From: Devosia algicola
GTDB taxonomy: Bacteria > Pseudomonadota > Alphaproteobacteria > Rhizobiales > Devosiaceae
Direction of reading: 5' to 3'
Length of the DNA: 64,000 nucleotides
Assembly: GCF_028816455.1 (NCBI RefSeq)
Contig: NZ_CP118246.1
Coordinates: forward strand, 930,001-994,000
In this document: one piece after another, positions 31,478 through 42,736 of the stretch
Layout: each line of letters opens with the position of its first letter
How positions within the stretch are numbered: position 1 is the first letter of the stretch
Position numbers and translations under genes: made by a program
Notes under the pieces: generated by a model
The model's input: only the letters and a program-made list of their open reading frames with translations
The model's database searches: none
Told to the model about the DNA's origin: nothing

Positions 31478-32956
31478 ATGCCGATCGCACTCTCGGACGA
31501 AGCCCTTACCGAGATCACCGCCTTTGCCGCTGTCCCGCAGTACGATCGGTCAGGCCTGAAGGCCGGTATCGTGCATTTCGGTGTTGGAAATTTTCACCGC
31601 GCTCATCAGGCGGTGTATCTGGATGACCTGTTCAATCTCGGGCACGACCATGATTGGGCGCTGATTGGTGCTGGTGTCCGCCCTGCCGACGCCAGCATGC
31701 GCAACAAACTCGCCAGCCAGGATTTTCTGACAACAGTTGTTGAGCAGGAATCCGACACGTCTGACGCTCGGGTCACCGGTTCGATGTGCGGTTTCCTCGA
31801 AATCGGCAATGCCGCAGTGATCATTGGACAGCTTTCAGATCCTGCGATCCGCATCGTCTCGCTTACCGTTACCGAAGGTGGCTATTATATCGACCCGGCT
31901 AGCCAGAAATTCGACCCCAACCATCCCGATATCGTAGCCGACGCTCAAAACCATTCGGCACCCAGCACCGTGTTCGGGCTAATTCTGGCTGGTCTCAGAT
32001 CGCGACGCGACAACGATATCGCCCCATTCACCGTTATGAGTTGCGATAATATTCCGGGGAACGGCCATGTCACCCAGAATGCCATTGTGGGACTGGCCGA
32101 GCTTTTCGATCCGGATTTGGCACAGTGGGTACTCGCCAACGTTGCCTTTCCCAATGGCATGGTCGACCGTATCACGCCAGCTACCTCGCAGCGCGAACGC
32201 GACAAGCTTGAACTGGATTTCGGTATTGTTGATCAATGGCCGGTTTTTTGTGAACAATTCAGGCAATGGGTGCTTGAGGACCACTTCACCATGGGTCGCC
32301 CGGCCCTTGAAAAGGTAGGCGTGCAGTTCGTCGACGATGTTGCCCCGTTTGAATTCATGAAAATTCGAATTCTCAATGGCGGACATGCCACCATTGCCTA
32401 TCCAGCCGCGCTACTCGACATCCAATATGCCCACGAGGCAATGCAGGAACCGCTCATCAGGGCCTTTCTCGAAAAAGTCGAGCGCAGCGAGATCATACCA
32501 ACAGTGCCGCCTGTACCCGACACCGATCTCAATAACTATTATCAACTGATTGACCGTCGTTTCTCCAACCCAACAATTGGAGACACCATTTCCCGGCTGT
32601 GCCTTGATGGCTCGAACCGGCAGCCAAAGTTCATCCTGCCAACGGCTATCGATCGCCTTCGCGCCGGTCAATCGGTAACAGGACTCGCCCTCGTCACTGC
32701 CCTTTGGGCCCGCTATTGCTACGGCACAAGCGATAGCGGTGCGCTTATTTCTCCCAACGACCCCAACTGGGAGCGTCTGACCGCCCAGGCAAAAATTGCG
32801 CGCAATGATCCAGCGGCATGGCTAGCAATGACTGACATCTTTGGTGAACTGGCCCAAAATCCAGTCTATATTGCCGCGTTCAAAACCGCACTCGGTGCGC
32901 TCTGGACCGAAGGAACGCGAGCAACCCTGGCAAACTACCTTGAGGTGTCGATTTAA
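31478..32956 (+). CDS. mtlK: Mannitol 2-dehydrogenase
   Basis: Oxidises D-mannitol (and often arabitol or sorbitol) to the keto sugar with NAD. The 492-residue long-chain dehydrogenase has the nucleotide-binding AGIVHFGVGNFHRAHQAVY, then SLTVTEGGYYID and the catalytic block MKIRILNGGHATIAYP with Lys, Asn and His. ATG 31478 is chosen over TTG 31475; AAGGA lies just ahead. Its place directly after the ABC importer defines the operon as polyol uptake plus oxidation to fructose or xylulose. Confidence 0.95.
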   Translation: MPIALSDEALTEITAFAAVPQYDRSGLKAGIVHFGVGNFHRAHQAVYLDDLFNLGHDHDWALIGAGVRPADASMRNKLASQDFLTTVVEQESDTSDARVTGSMCGFLEIGNAAVIIGQLSDPAIRIVSLTVTEGGYYIDPASQKFDPNHPDIVADAQNHSAPSTVFGLILAGLRSRRDNDIAPFTVMSCDNIPGNGHVTQNAIVGLAELFDPDLAQWVLANVAFPNGMVDRITPATSQRERDKLELDFGIVDQWPVFCEQFRQWVLEDHFTMGRPALEKVGVQFVDDVAPFEFMKIRILNGGHATIAYPAALLDIQYAHEAMQEPLIRAFLEKVERSEIIPTVPPVPDTDLNNYYQLIDRRFSNPTIGDTISRLCLDGSNRQPKFILPTAIDRLRAGQSVTGLALVTALWARYCYGTSDSGALISPNDPNWERLTAQAKIARNDPAAWLAMTDIFGELAQNPVYIAAFKTALGALWTEGTRATLANYLEVSI

Positions 32957-33113
32957 GGAGACCGCAGCGCCAAATACGAACCTCTTCAGATCTGAACACA
33001 GTAATCAGCCGCTCTTGCACAGGCATTCATATCACGCCGCTGCAGCGCCGTAGACATCTACAGTTCATCCACACATGCTTGCGGCCCGCGCGGCATTTAG
33101 TTACCCATATACG

Positions 33114-35381
33114 ATGGCACCCATCAAACTCATCATTTTCGATTGTGACGGCGTGCTGGTGGATAGCGAGCCGCTCGCCATGCGGGTCCTGTTGCAAGTA
33201 ATAGCCGCCCAGGGAACCGAGATCGACCCGTCCCAAGCCTACAAGAATTTTCTGGGGCGTAGCCTATCCTCGATCTCACATAGCCTCAATCAGAGCCACG
33301 GCACCGGTCTCAGCGATGAGGCGCTCGCAGACATTCGCACCGAGCTTTACGAGCCTTTTTCGTCGCGAATTGAAGCCAACTTCATGGCTAAAACATGTAC
33401 TGAACGCGCTGGACCTCCCCATCTGCGTCGCCTCGTCCAGCACATTGGAACGCATCCGCCTAAGCCTTGAACTCACAGGTTTGATTGATCGGTTCGAGCC
33501 CAATATTTTCTCAGCCACGATGGTCGAGCATGGCAAGCCGGCGCCCGATATTTTTCTTCATGCGGCAAACGCAATGAAGGTCGCGCCTGAAAACTGCCTC
33601 GTCATCGAGGATTCGCCCGCGGGCATAGCTGCGGCTCGCGCCGCCGGCATGCAGGTTTTCGCCTATATGGGCGGCGGTCACGTCGCCGAAAGCAACCTCC
33701 GCGCTGAAGTCGAAGCGCTGCGACCAGACGCGATAATGGACGACATGCGCGCCCTGCCCGGCCTGGTGGATCTCGCGACAAAACGCGAACAGGGAATTGC
33801 CGAACTGCTCGTTGCTGTTGACGTCGGGACCGGGAGTGCTCGGGCTGGCGTCGTAACGCCAGACGGCCGATTGTTGGGCCGATCAGAACACGTCGTCGAG
33901 ATGCTGCGCACCAACGCCAATTTTGCCACGCATTCATCCGAGCAGATTTGGGACGCAGTTGGCCACGCCGTGCGCGGCGCCATGAGGCAGGCGGGAGCAC
34001 GGTCGGACGAAATCGTCGGCATAAGCTTTGATGCGACCTGTTCGTTGGTTGTGCGCGATGTCGAAGGCGAGCCATTGCCGGTGACTGATACCGGGACCGC
34101 CCGTTGGGACACCATCGTCTGGCTTGATCACCGCGCGCTTGCCGAAGCGGAGGAATGTACGCGCACGGGGCACCGCGTACTTGATTTCGTTGGTGGCGTC
34201 ATGTCGCCGGAAATGGAAGTGCCCAAACTGATGTGGCTCAAGCGCCATTTACCTGATACTTGGCGCCGCGCTGGATATTTTTTCGATCTGGTGGATTTTC
34301 TGACCTGGAAGGCGTCAGGATCGGCGGCCCGTTCGCAATGCACCCTCACCTGCAAATGGACCTATATTGCGCACGAAATACCGGGCTGGCAGCGCGATTT
34401 TCTTGAAATGGTCGATATTGCCGATATGCCCGAGCGTGGCAGCCTGCCCGACCATGCCAGCGCGATTGGTACAGATATTGGACCGCTCACTCCAGCGGCG
34501 GCCGCTTGTCTTGGTCTTACCACAACGTGCCGCGTCGGTGCCGGACTGATCGACGCCCACGCTGGTACGCTTGGGTCGCTGGCAGCATTTGCTGGACACA
34601 GCGGCACTATCCACCGGCATCTGGCCCTAATCGCCGGCACATCGAGCCTGCGTCATGGCACTATCGCCTGAGCCACGCCCCACCACCGGGGTATGGGGGC
34701 CCTATTGGGGCGCCGTTCTGCCCGACTCATGGCTCAACGAAGCCGGGCAGTCGGCCACCGGTGCCCTGTTGGACCACCTGCTACGCTGGCATGGCGCCGG
34801 CGGCGAGCCAACCCCGGCACTTCACCGCAGGATTGTAGATCGTATTAGAGCACTGCAACTCGACGATGGGCTTGCACTCGCGGACAGGTTGCATGTCTTG
34901 CCCGATTTTCACGGTAACCGCTCACCGCTTGCCGACCCGAAGGCGCTGGGCGTCATATTTGGACTCTCCCTGGATAGCGACTTCGATAGCCTCTGTCGGC
35001 TCTATTGGCGCACCTGCGTTGCCATTGCGCTGCAGGTCCGGCACATTCTCGAAACGCTAAACAACAAGGGCTACGCTATCGACACGCTTCACGTCACTGG
35101 CGGACATACACACAATCCACTGCTCATGGAACTTTACGCAGACGCCACTGGTTGCACAGTAATCGAGCCGATCACCCAGGACGCAACGCTGCTCGGCGTC
35201 GCCATGGTTGCCGCCACCGCCGCGGGCCTGCATCCAGACTTACGTTCGGCAGCCACCGCGATGGCTCGCGGCGGTCACAAGCGCCACCCCGATCCAGCAG
35301 GCTCGCCAACAGTTCGACAAGGACTACCGCATCCACCTCATGCTGCAACGCCAGCGCAGCGAACTCGATGCCATTGAATGA
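33114..35381 (+). CDS. HAD phosphatase fused to FGGY carbohydrate kinase (three frameshifts)
   Basis: Two enzymes in one frame. Residues 1 to about 225 are a HAD hydrolase (IIFDCDGVLVDSEPLAMR, VASSSTLERIRLSLE, HGKPAPDIFLHAA, VIEDSPAGIAAARAAGM). From about residue 228 an FGGY kinase begins ELLVAVDVGTGSARAGV and continues with FDLVDFLTWKASGS and VTGGHTHNPLLMELYADATG. Breaks lie at GAGCCT 33351 (gives YELFRRELK), at GAGCCT 34644 (gives GTSSCVMALSPEPRP) and near 35270, after which the end reads QQARQQFDKDYRIHLMLQ. No stop separates the domains. Likely role is phosphorylation of the keto sugar from MtlK; the target of the phosphatase part is unknown. Confidence 0.82.
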
Positions 35382-35475
35382 GCAATCCAACGCACTATTC
35401 TTGTTGAGGCAGTGTCGCACTATCAAGGCCTGCAGCCAGCGCGTGACGGACGCAGGACCGATATACCGCCAAGCG

Positions 35476-36409
35476 CTAAAGCATGTCGTTGAGGCTCCAA
35501 TGATTGTTCCAGCGAGCATCAATTTCGTCATCCACATTCTGGAAACGAATGTCGGTCGATAGCCGCACACGACGCTGCGGGTCCTGGTTAGTAGTGGAGG
35601 CGTGGATCATGAACGGCGTGTGTAATACAATGTCGCCAGCTTCGTAGTCCGCCACCAGCCAACGTGTGTCGAAGCGTTCGGCCATGTCGGGCAAATCCTT
35701 GGAAACCCAGCCACCTTCCGTCATGTTCTTGTTGTAGGCGCTGATGCGTTCTTCGGGCGTCAGGTCTTTGCCCTCAATCTTGAAATTGGCCTCCATATCA
35801 GGCTCCGATGGCATGGGAGCCTTCGAGGTAGGCGAGCCCGCCCATGTCAACCGAAGTATCGCCAATGGGAATCCAGACGGTGACAATGCGGCTGGTGCCG
35901 CCGCGAAGATAGACGAGGTCATAATGAGCCGGAGTCACGGTCGTAGTGCCGGCTTGGGTAAAGCGCATGATTTTGCGCTTGTGCAAATAGGAAAGTCCAC
36001 ACAGGAAGTCATCCATGAACATGGACAGCCGCGGCTGCGCACAAAAGCCCTCATAGGCAGTCGAACGTACAAGCGACATCAACTTTCGATCAAGCCAGGT
36101 CTTGTTGGTCGGCGTCGTTGCAGAAACGCCGGTTGCGAAATCGGTGCCGGGTTCCAGTAGCCCGCCCTCCGCCAGATGCTCAAAGACCCATCCGCGAAAG
36201 TCGATGACCTCCTGTCGATTAAGAAAGCCCTTGAGAAACAGGTAGCCCTGCTCCCCGAGTTGTCGTCGCATTTGGTCGCGGCTGGCGGTGGCACTGGTTG
36301 GATTCAAGTAGCCAATCCGGTTCGATGCGGATGACAGCGTTTGACCATTGGCATGGAGGCTGTGCACCGGTGTATCTGACGGGCGTTGCGTCGCTAAAGA
36401 AATTGACAT
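35476..36409 (-). CDS. Phytanoyl-CoA dioxygenase-like protein (one-base frameshift)
   Basis: An Fe(II)/2-oxoglutarate-dependent oxygenase of about 310 residues. The first two metal ligands are in PAHYDLVYLRGGTSRIV (His and Asp), the third His in LHTPFMIHAST, and the 2-oxoglutarate-binding Arg in QRRVRLSTDIRFQ. The frame breaks at AGGCTC (35800-35805); reading AGCTC joins YLEGSHAIGA to DMEANFKIEGKDLTPEE. Start ATG 36409 gives MSISLATQRPSDTP. It is divergent from an AraC regulator only 80 bases away, which probably controls it. Substrate unknown. Confidence 0.87.
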
Positions 36410-36489
36410 TACGATCACCCGGATCAGTGACAAACAATCGCAATAGTGTAAGTAAACCAGTAATTCGTTGCCATAGACAAAACGTACAA

Positions 36490-37336
36490 ATGGACTTTTC
36501 GCTCATGAGCAATCGCTCAACCGTCATTTACCGCAAAAACCCTTCAGGCATGTCGCCGCTGATCAGCGTGCGCGAATACGGTACACACCGAATATCGACG
36601 CAGATCAGGAACCGCGCGCTGACCAGCTTTGGCGTCGTGATGGTAGAGCGGGGCACGGGCAGGTTGCGCGTCGACGGCGGTCATGAGCAGGCCATTACGG
36701 CGCCCGTAATCTTCTGGTTGTGGCCAGGTATGATCCATTCCTATGGGCCGGATCCAGGCGGTGAGTGGGATGAGCAATGGGCACTATTCGAGGGGCACCT
36801 TGCGGATGAAATATTGAGAACCGCTCTCATCACCCCGCGCAACTACCTCCTTCAGGCTCTACGATTTGGTGGAGATGCAGCGACTGTTTGGTCTGCTTTG
36901 CGGCGAAATGCAGGATGACACGCCCCTCGCCCATGCGTCGGCCAACGCGCGCATTCATCGCATCGCGCTCACTGCTGCCGGTCAGAACCAAATTCGACGA
37001 CGCGAGCACACGGAACATCCAATCTCGCCAGCAATCGAAACGCTGCGCCAACACGCCTTCAACGACGTTGATCTAACTCGCGTGGCCGAACAGTTTTCCA
37101 TGTCACCAGCGACGCTGCGGCGCAAATTCATCGCTGCCACAGGCATGCCGCCCAAAGTATTTCAACTGCGGGTGCGACTTGATCGGGCCAAGGAAATGCT
37201 GGCGATTTCCAATTTCAGCGTTAAGGCCATTGCCAGCCAAGTCGGCTTCGACGACGCCTTCTATTTCTCACGCATCTTCACCCGGCGCGAAGGCTTGTCT
37301 CCTAGCGCTTTTCGCAAGCAAAACCGGCGGCTCTAG
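36490..37336 (+). CDS. AraC-family regulator (one-base frameshift)
   Basis: About 281 residues: an N-terminal cupin-like sensing part (GVVMVERGTGRLRVDGG, FWLWPGMIHSYGPD) and a C-terminal double helix-turn-helix (VAEQFSMSPATLRRKFIAAT; IASQVGFDDAFYFSRIFTRREG-LSPSAFR). The halves are split at AGGCTC (36854-36859); removing one base gives NYLLQLYDLVEMQRLFG. Start ATG 36490 (MDFSLMSNRS) is taken; ATG 36505 is possible. AraC proteins of this type mostly activate neighbouring catabolic genes, here the divergent dioxygenase. Confidence 0.87.
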
Positions 37337-37460
37337 TATCGAGTAGCGACCACCGGGATGATATTAGTCGACGCACCTCATTCATACGTGGCCATAATCA
37401 TCGCCATCCGCCGCGTATGTTGTGGGACTCCGACCGCACTAGACGCAAAAAGTTATTAAT

Positions 37461-38368
37461 CTACGCACTTGGGTCAACTGCACGCGTCCGCTTGCTCAGT
37501 AACTCAATGAAGGAAAGATATAGAGGCGTCGAGATAATCCCAGCCCTGCGCACGATCCCGACTTTCCTCTGTAGATCGAAGTCTTGAAGCGTGAACTGCC
37601 CGAATCCCCGAAATTGCGGCAGCGAGACGTTCATTCGCGGCGTCACGCTGAGATAGTGGGTACCGGTCAGGAAATGGCGAATAAGGTGATCAGCATTGGT
37701 GGTGATCTTGACCTTGGGCTTGCGTTGGTTGTGGACCATGAAATAGGCGTCGAGCGTTGCGCGGCCCGGCTCCTCGAGATCGGGAATGATCCATTCATGT
37801 TCCTGGAGCCTGGTCAGGTCGCATGGCCCGGTTCACAAACGGATGGTCAGGCGCGCATATACCCACAAATGCGTCGCTGAAGATCAGATCGACGTCAAAG
37901 ATCGAGTCCTCAAGCTCCTTGTTGGCCATACCAAGGTAGCAATCGATCCGATTGCTCAAAAGCGCCTGGCGCAGATTGTTGGCGTGGTCCGTTGTGACGG
38001 TAAACTGAACCAGTGGAAAGTGACGGGCAAACTCATCAATCGTGTCGCTGACGATGTGTATAAAAGATGCGCCAACACCAACCGATATTCTGCCGGAGGA
38101 GCCCGCCGCAATGGCGTCCATCTCAGCCTGGCTCTCGGACATATCCCGCAACATTCGGCGGGCATGCGGTTCCAGCGCGAGCGCGAACACGGTCGGCTGT
38201 ACCCCGCGGGCAAGGCGCTTGAACAATTCAACGCCGTAATAGGCTCTCAAGGGCAATGATGCTTTTGCTAAGCGCTGGCTGGCTTATGTTCAGCCGGTTC
38301 GACGCGCCGAGCAAACTCCCGTTTTCGAGCACGGCGACGAAGTGGTTGAACTGTCGCAGGTTAATCAT
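37461..38368 (-). CDS. LysR-family regulator (two frameshifts)
   Basis: About 302 residues in three frame segments. The N-terminal helix-turn-helix is MINLRQFNHFVAVLENG, SLLGASNRLNISQPALSKSI; the effector domain has ISVGVGASFIHIVSDTIDEF. The breaks are AGGCTC at 38241 (corrected IALESYYGVELFKR) and GAGCCT at 37806 (corrected RPDQLQEHEWIIPDLEEPG). ATG 38368 is preferred over more distant starts because the DNA-binding domain begins there. It is divergent from the sulfatase-linked ABC operon and is the likely regulator of it. Confidence 0.87.
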
Positions 38369-38496
38369 CTCTATCTCGTCCGCGTTGATTTTACGGGTTC
38401 GAATATATAACCAAAAGATAGACAACTAAACAAAAAAGAAGCTTGTTGTTCTATATCGAGCGCCCCATTCTCCCCCCGAACTCAAGGGAGGAAACC

Positions 38497-39843
38497 ATGG
38501 GAATAGTATCAAAGACACTGCGTACGGCCTCGCTGACTGTCGTCGCCGCGCTGGCCATCACCGCCGCTCCAATCGCTCTGGCGCAGGAACTTGCGCCGGT
38601 AAATATCGTCATCAACCAGTCGCCTTGGCTTGATGGATTCGCCAAGATCACAGCGCGATATCAGGAAGAGACCGGCAACAAGGTCATGCTGGATGTAAAC
38701 CCTTATGCCGGCAGCATGGAAAAGCAACGCAATGCCGTCAGGGCGGCGCAAAGCGAATATGACATTTTGATCGTCAACGGTATTTTCTATCCTGAAATGT
38801 ATCAGGGCGGTTTCCTGGAGCCGCTGACCACGATAGACCCAGACTTCAAACTGGACCCGCAGATCTACACGTTCGATGATACCCTTTGGTACGACAGCAA
38901 AACCAAGACCGTGAACAAGGATACCGGCGATCTACTGACCATTCCGGTCAATCCCAACATCACCATGATGTTCTACCGCAAGGACCTCTATGAAGAGCAC
39001 GGTCTGACGGTGCCCCAGACCTGGGACGAACTCCTGGCCAATGCCAAGGTGCTCAATGACCCACCGAATATGGTCGGCATGGTCCAACGGGCTGCCCGTG
39101 GCACCATATCGGTCACATGGGATTATTGGCCGTACCTCAACAGTTATGGTGGGTCGTTGTTCCGCGACGAAACCAACGGCGACTACACAGTGACCTTGAA
39201 CAGCCCTGAGGCGCTACAAGCCCTCAATATGTATCTGAAGATCGCCAACGAGGTCGGCCCGGAAAATCCTGCTTCGATGGATCAGGCTGCACTGATCCAG
39301 TATTTGGTAACCGGTAAAGCCGCCCATGCGATCCTGCCGGTAGCCGCGCAATCGCAGATGGATGACCCCAACAAATCGGCCGTCGTGGACAAGATTGGCT
39401 ATATGAATCTGCCGCACGCACCCGGTTTTGAATCCGCACCTGCGATTGGCCATTGGCTCGCGGGCATCCCTAAGAACATCACGCAGGAAAATAAGGTTGC
39501 GGCTCTGGCGTTTTTGAACTGGTTCCAAAAGCCCGAAACCCAAATCGAGTATGCCAAGCTTGGCGGATCGCCTGTTAGTGCTGCCGCCTACGAAGGCGCG
39601 TTTGCCGAACTACCAGAAAATCGCTACATGCCCGTGATGCGAGATGCCCTGCCAACGGCACGTCGCATGTGGACAGTTCCAGAGGGTGCCGAAATCGTCA
39701 GCGTAACGGAAGTGGCTCTGAACAGGGCGGTTGCCGGTGAAATCACACCGGTAGAGGCACTGAACTCCATGGCTGCCGATATCAAAAAGATCATGACAGA
39801 CGCTGGATACAAGACCGGCAGCCTGCCCGATCTGACCGAATAA
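38497..39843 (+). CDS. Sugar ABC transporter substrate-binding protein (sulfatase operon)
   Basis: A 448-residue exported family 1 binding protein. The signal peptide covers residues 1-29 (LTVVAALAITAAPIALAQE). The mature protein has the two-lobe layout, with VNPNITMMFYRKDLYEEHGL and FLNWFQKPETQIEYAKLGG. ATG 38497 follows GGGAGG. The ligand is unknown; the cytoplasmic sulfatase and DUF4432 protein encoded downstream suggest a sulfated sugar. The gene is intact. Confidence 0.92.
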   Translation: MGIVSKTLRTASLTVVAALAITAAPIALAQELAPVNIVINQSPWLDGFAKITARYQEETGNKVMLDVNPYAGSMEKQRNAVRAAQSEYDILIVNGIFYPEMYQGGFLEPLTTIDPDFKLDPQIYTFDDTLWYDSKTKTVNKDTGDLLTIPVNPNITMMFYRKDLYEEHGLTVPQTWDELLANAKVLNDPPNMVGMVQRAARGTISVTWDYWPYLNSYGGSLFRDETNGDYTVTLNSPEALQALNMYLKIANEVGPENPASMDQAALIQYLVTGKAAHAILPVAAQSQMDDPNKSAVVDKIGYMNLPHAPGFESAPAIGHWLAGIPKNITQENKVAALAFLNWFQKPETQIEYAKLGGSPVSAAAYEGAFAELPENRYMPVMRDALPTARRMWTVPEGAEIVSVTEVALNRAVAGEITPVEALNSMAADIKKIMTDAGYKTGSLPDLTE

Positions 39844-39860
39844 ACATCGCGCGAACATAG

Positions 39861-39889
39861 GCGTGGGCATCCGAACCAGATGCCCGCGC
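39861..39889 (+). terminator. Intercistronic hairpin after the binding-protein gene
   Basis: GCGTGGGCATC (39861-39871) can pair with GATGCCCGCGC (39879-39889) with one mismatch in the stem. It is located like the hairpin at 28640, between a binding-protein gene and its first permease gene, and probably does the same job of holding down permease expression. Confidence 0.55.
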
Positions 39890-39940
39890 TCCCCACGGAG
39901 GTGACCGCCACCGTCGAACCTCTCTTGGCATGGGTGCAAG

Positions 39941-40820
39941 ATGGCAACGTTCCAGACCAAACGATCCCTGAAATATCTCTCCCTTGCTCCGGCTGTGGTA
40001 TTTTTAGCCCTACTTTCTGCGGAACCCCTGGGCAATTTGCTACTAATGAGCTTTGCCAAGGTCACATGGGCCGAAGGCAGCGCGTCATGGACCTGGATCG
40101 GCCTCGAAAACTACCGCGAATTGCTCGACGACGCCCTTTTCAAGGCGGGCATCCTTAACACCCTGATCCTGGTTGTTGTTGCAACCGCCCTGCAGGTTGG
40201 CCTCGGTCTGTTCCTGGCGTTGATTTGCTCCCAGGCTCGCCCGGGCCTCGCGAATTTACCGGACGCTTTTTCTACTGCCGATCCTGATCCCCGGCATCAT
40301 CATCGGGGCGATCTGGAAACTGATGTACAACTATCAATTCGGCATCATCAACCAGATGTTGTCCGGCATTGGCCTTGGCACATTCGACTGGTTAGGCTCG
40401 TCCAACCTGGCGCTTGCGTCGGTAATTGCCGTCGATGTTTGGCACTGGACCCCATTTTCCTTTCTGCTGTTGCTGGCAGCCGTCGAGGCCCTGCCCCGCG
40501 ATATTTTCGAAGCGGCACAGATCGACGGCGCCAGCACGTGGCGGACAATGCGACGCATTACGCTGCCGTTGCTGTGGCCAGCCATATTCACGACCTTCGT
40601 TTTTCGCGCCATCATCGCCTTCAAGGTTTTTGACGAGGTGTATCTCTTAACCGGCGGCGGACCGGGTACCTCGACCCAGGTCATAAGTTTTACGATCTAC
40701 CAGCGCTTCTTCGTGCAAGACAATCCCGGCTACGGCTCGGCAATGTCGGTGATGGTGATGTTTGCCGTCACACTGATCATCGGCGTCGCGATGACTCGTC
40801 AGAAGGCCCAATCAGTATGA
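39941..40820 (+). CDS. Sugar ABC transporter permease 1 (one-base frameshift)
   Basis: A MalF-type permease of about 292 residues. It starts MATFQTKRSLKYLSLAPAVV; the EAA loop is EAAQIDGASTWRTMRRITLP. The frame breaks at AGGCTC (40233-40238); reading AGCTC gives ALICSQLARASRIYRTLFLL, which restores the third helix and the following PILIPGIIIGAIWKLMYN. It ends four bases into the next permease gene (ATGA overlap), so the two are translationally coupled. Confidence 0.9.
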
Positions 40821-41665
40821 GCACGTCAATCAATCATCGAACACGAAAACTGATCGTCAATCGCAGCCTGCAGTTGGTTCTGGTCTTGGCCGCAATATTA
40901 ACGATCGGCCCCTTCTTGTGGATAGCTCTCGCGTCGTTCAAAACGCAGATTTCGCTGCTCATGGGCACGGTGACATTCACGCCAGTGATGTTGAACTATG
41001 ACGATGTTCTGTTTGGGCCCACCTCGACCTTTGCCACCAATTTTCTGAATTCCATCATCGTCGCCTCAACAAGTACCGCAATCGCCCTGAGTGTCGGCTT
41101 TCTGGCGGGGTACTCACTGTTTCGTATGCGCTGGTCTCGAGCGGTGGTGAACGTATTCCTGTTGTGGGCAGTGGTATTCAACATGGTGCCACCGGTCACG
41201 CTGGCGGGCGCATGGTATGAATTTTTCCGGACCATACGCCTCGACAATTCCCTCTTTGCATTGGTCCTGGCCCATACCACGCTGCACCTGCCAATGGCCC
41301 TCTGGCTGCTCTCCTCATTTCTGCGCGAAATACCGCGCGAACTTGAAGAAGCCGCCGTCGTGGATGGGGCCGGGTTTGGCATGATGCTCAGGCGGGTAAT
41401 TGTGCCGGTGATGATGCCCGGCCTTGTCTCCACCGGACTCTTGATCTTCATCTTTAGTTGGAACGAATTCCCTGTGGCACTGGCACTGACCAACAATCTG
41501 ACGGCCACCGTTCCAGTGGGCATCGCCAAATTCGCACAGGAAAACGAAATCAAATATACGCAAATGGCTGCCGCTTCGGTCCTATCGGCCATTCCCGCAA
41601 TATTGGCCCTGATCTTTGGCCAACGCTTCATCGTGAAGGGCCTGACGGCGGGGGCAGTTAAATGA
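40817..41665 (+). CDS. Sugar ABC transporter permease 2
   Basis: A 282-residue MalG-type permease with six helices and the EAA loop EAAVVDGAGFGMMLRRVIVP. It ends RFIVKGLTAGAVK, the standard end of this subfamily. Its ATG overlaps the stop of permease 1, and its stop overlaps the start of the DUF4432 gene, so the operon is tightly packed. The gene is intact. Confidence 0.93.
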   Translation: MSTSINHRTRKLIVNRSLQLVLVLAAILTIGPFLWIALASFKTQISLLMGTVTFTPVMLNYDDVLFGPTSTFATNFLNSIIVASTSTAIALSVGFLAGYSLFRMRWSRAVVNVFLLWAVVFNMVPPVTLAGAWYEFFRTIRLDNSLFALVLAHTTLHLPMALWLLSSFLREIPRELEEAAVVDGAGFGMMLRRVIVPVMMPGLVSTGLLIFIFSWNEFPVALALTNNLTATVPVGIAKFAQENEIKYTQMAAASVLSAIPAILALIFGQRFIVKGLTAGAVK

Positions 41666-42727
41666 CCGCGCGCCCCTACACCGCCCCGTTCGACCCAACG
41701 ATCTTGCGGACCCATCATGCCAGCATTGACGCTTATGCGTCGGCGCGTCTGGTAACTCTCGGCAATGGGGCTGAACGGGGTGTGCGTGTAATCGAAATGC
41801 GCTCTGGCGGCGGTCTCGAGGCGGAAATCGTTGTCGATCGATCCTTTGATATCGGGCGACTGGCACGAGACGGCGAAACCCTCTCCTGGCACACCCAGGC
41901 CGGAAACAGGCACCCGGCAATGATCAACCCACATGCCGACGGTGGGCAAGGATATCTGCGGGGTCTGTCAGGTTTTCTATCGACCTGTGGCTTCGATCAC
42001 ATTCGCCAGCCGGAAACGGAGACAGCAGAGAACCTACCAATCCACCCCACCCCCGCCATCGACTATCCGCTCCATGGCATGGGCGCGCATCAACCCGCTC
42101 ACTTGATTGGTTACGGCATCAAGGAAGACGGACCCAGTCCGCACCTTTGGTGCGAAGGGGAGGTCATCCAGTCGATGCTGTTTCGTGGCGCGCTTCGGCT
42201 GCGACGGCGGATTGAAATGTCGCTTGGAGGGGCAGATCTGCGGATCAGCGACCGGGTGAACAATATCGGTGCACACCCGGTACCTGTCATGATGCTATAT
42301 CACTTCAACCTTGGCTATCCCCTTGTGGACCAGGAGACAACCATCGACTTCACGCCGGCTAGCGAGCCTTTGGAAGAGCAGTGATCATGATCCCTTCGCC
42401 GCTTTCGGTCCGCCCGTTTCCACCCACCAATCCGAAATTTCAGTGCACCGACCGAATGGGCAGGGCCTGTCTACCTGCCGACTGGTGAACCCTACGAGGG
42501 GACTTGAACTCGCCATAGCCTTCGATAGCGCCACCCTGCCCTTTCTGCAGCTTTTGCGGCTGCGCGGCGCTGGCTACTACATGGTCGGGATCGAACCTTG
42601 TACCGCTGCTCAGCGCAACCGCACTTCGGCGCGTCAAGCAGGCGAAATTCCGCTGTTGCAACCCGGCGAGGGTCGCGACTTTTCCATAGAAGTAGCCGCA
42701 ACCCGAACGCGACCGTTGCAAGGATAA
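41662..42727 (+). CDS. DUF4432-family aldose epimerase-like protein (one-base frameshift)
   Basis: About 354 residues with the galactose-mutarotase fold typical of DUF4432. Visible blocks are VIEMRSGGGLEAEIVVDRSF, GFLSTCGFDHIRQPE, HGMGAHQPAHLIGYG, and near the end NPTRGLELAIAFDSATLPF with GAGYYMVGIEPCT. The frame breaks at GAGCCT (42364-42369); correction gives TPASELWKSSDHDPFAAFG. Such proteins are thought to interconvert sugar anomers or epimers. Between transporter and sulfatase genes it probably handles the imported or desulfated sugar. Confidence 0.85.
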
Positions 42728-42736
42728 CACCCTGAT

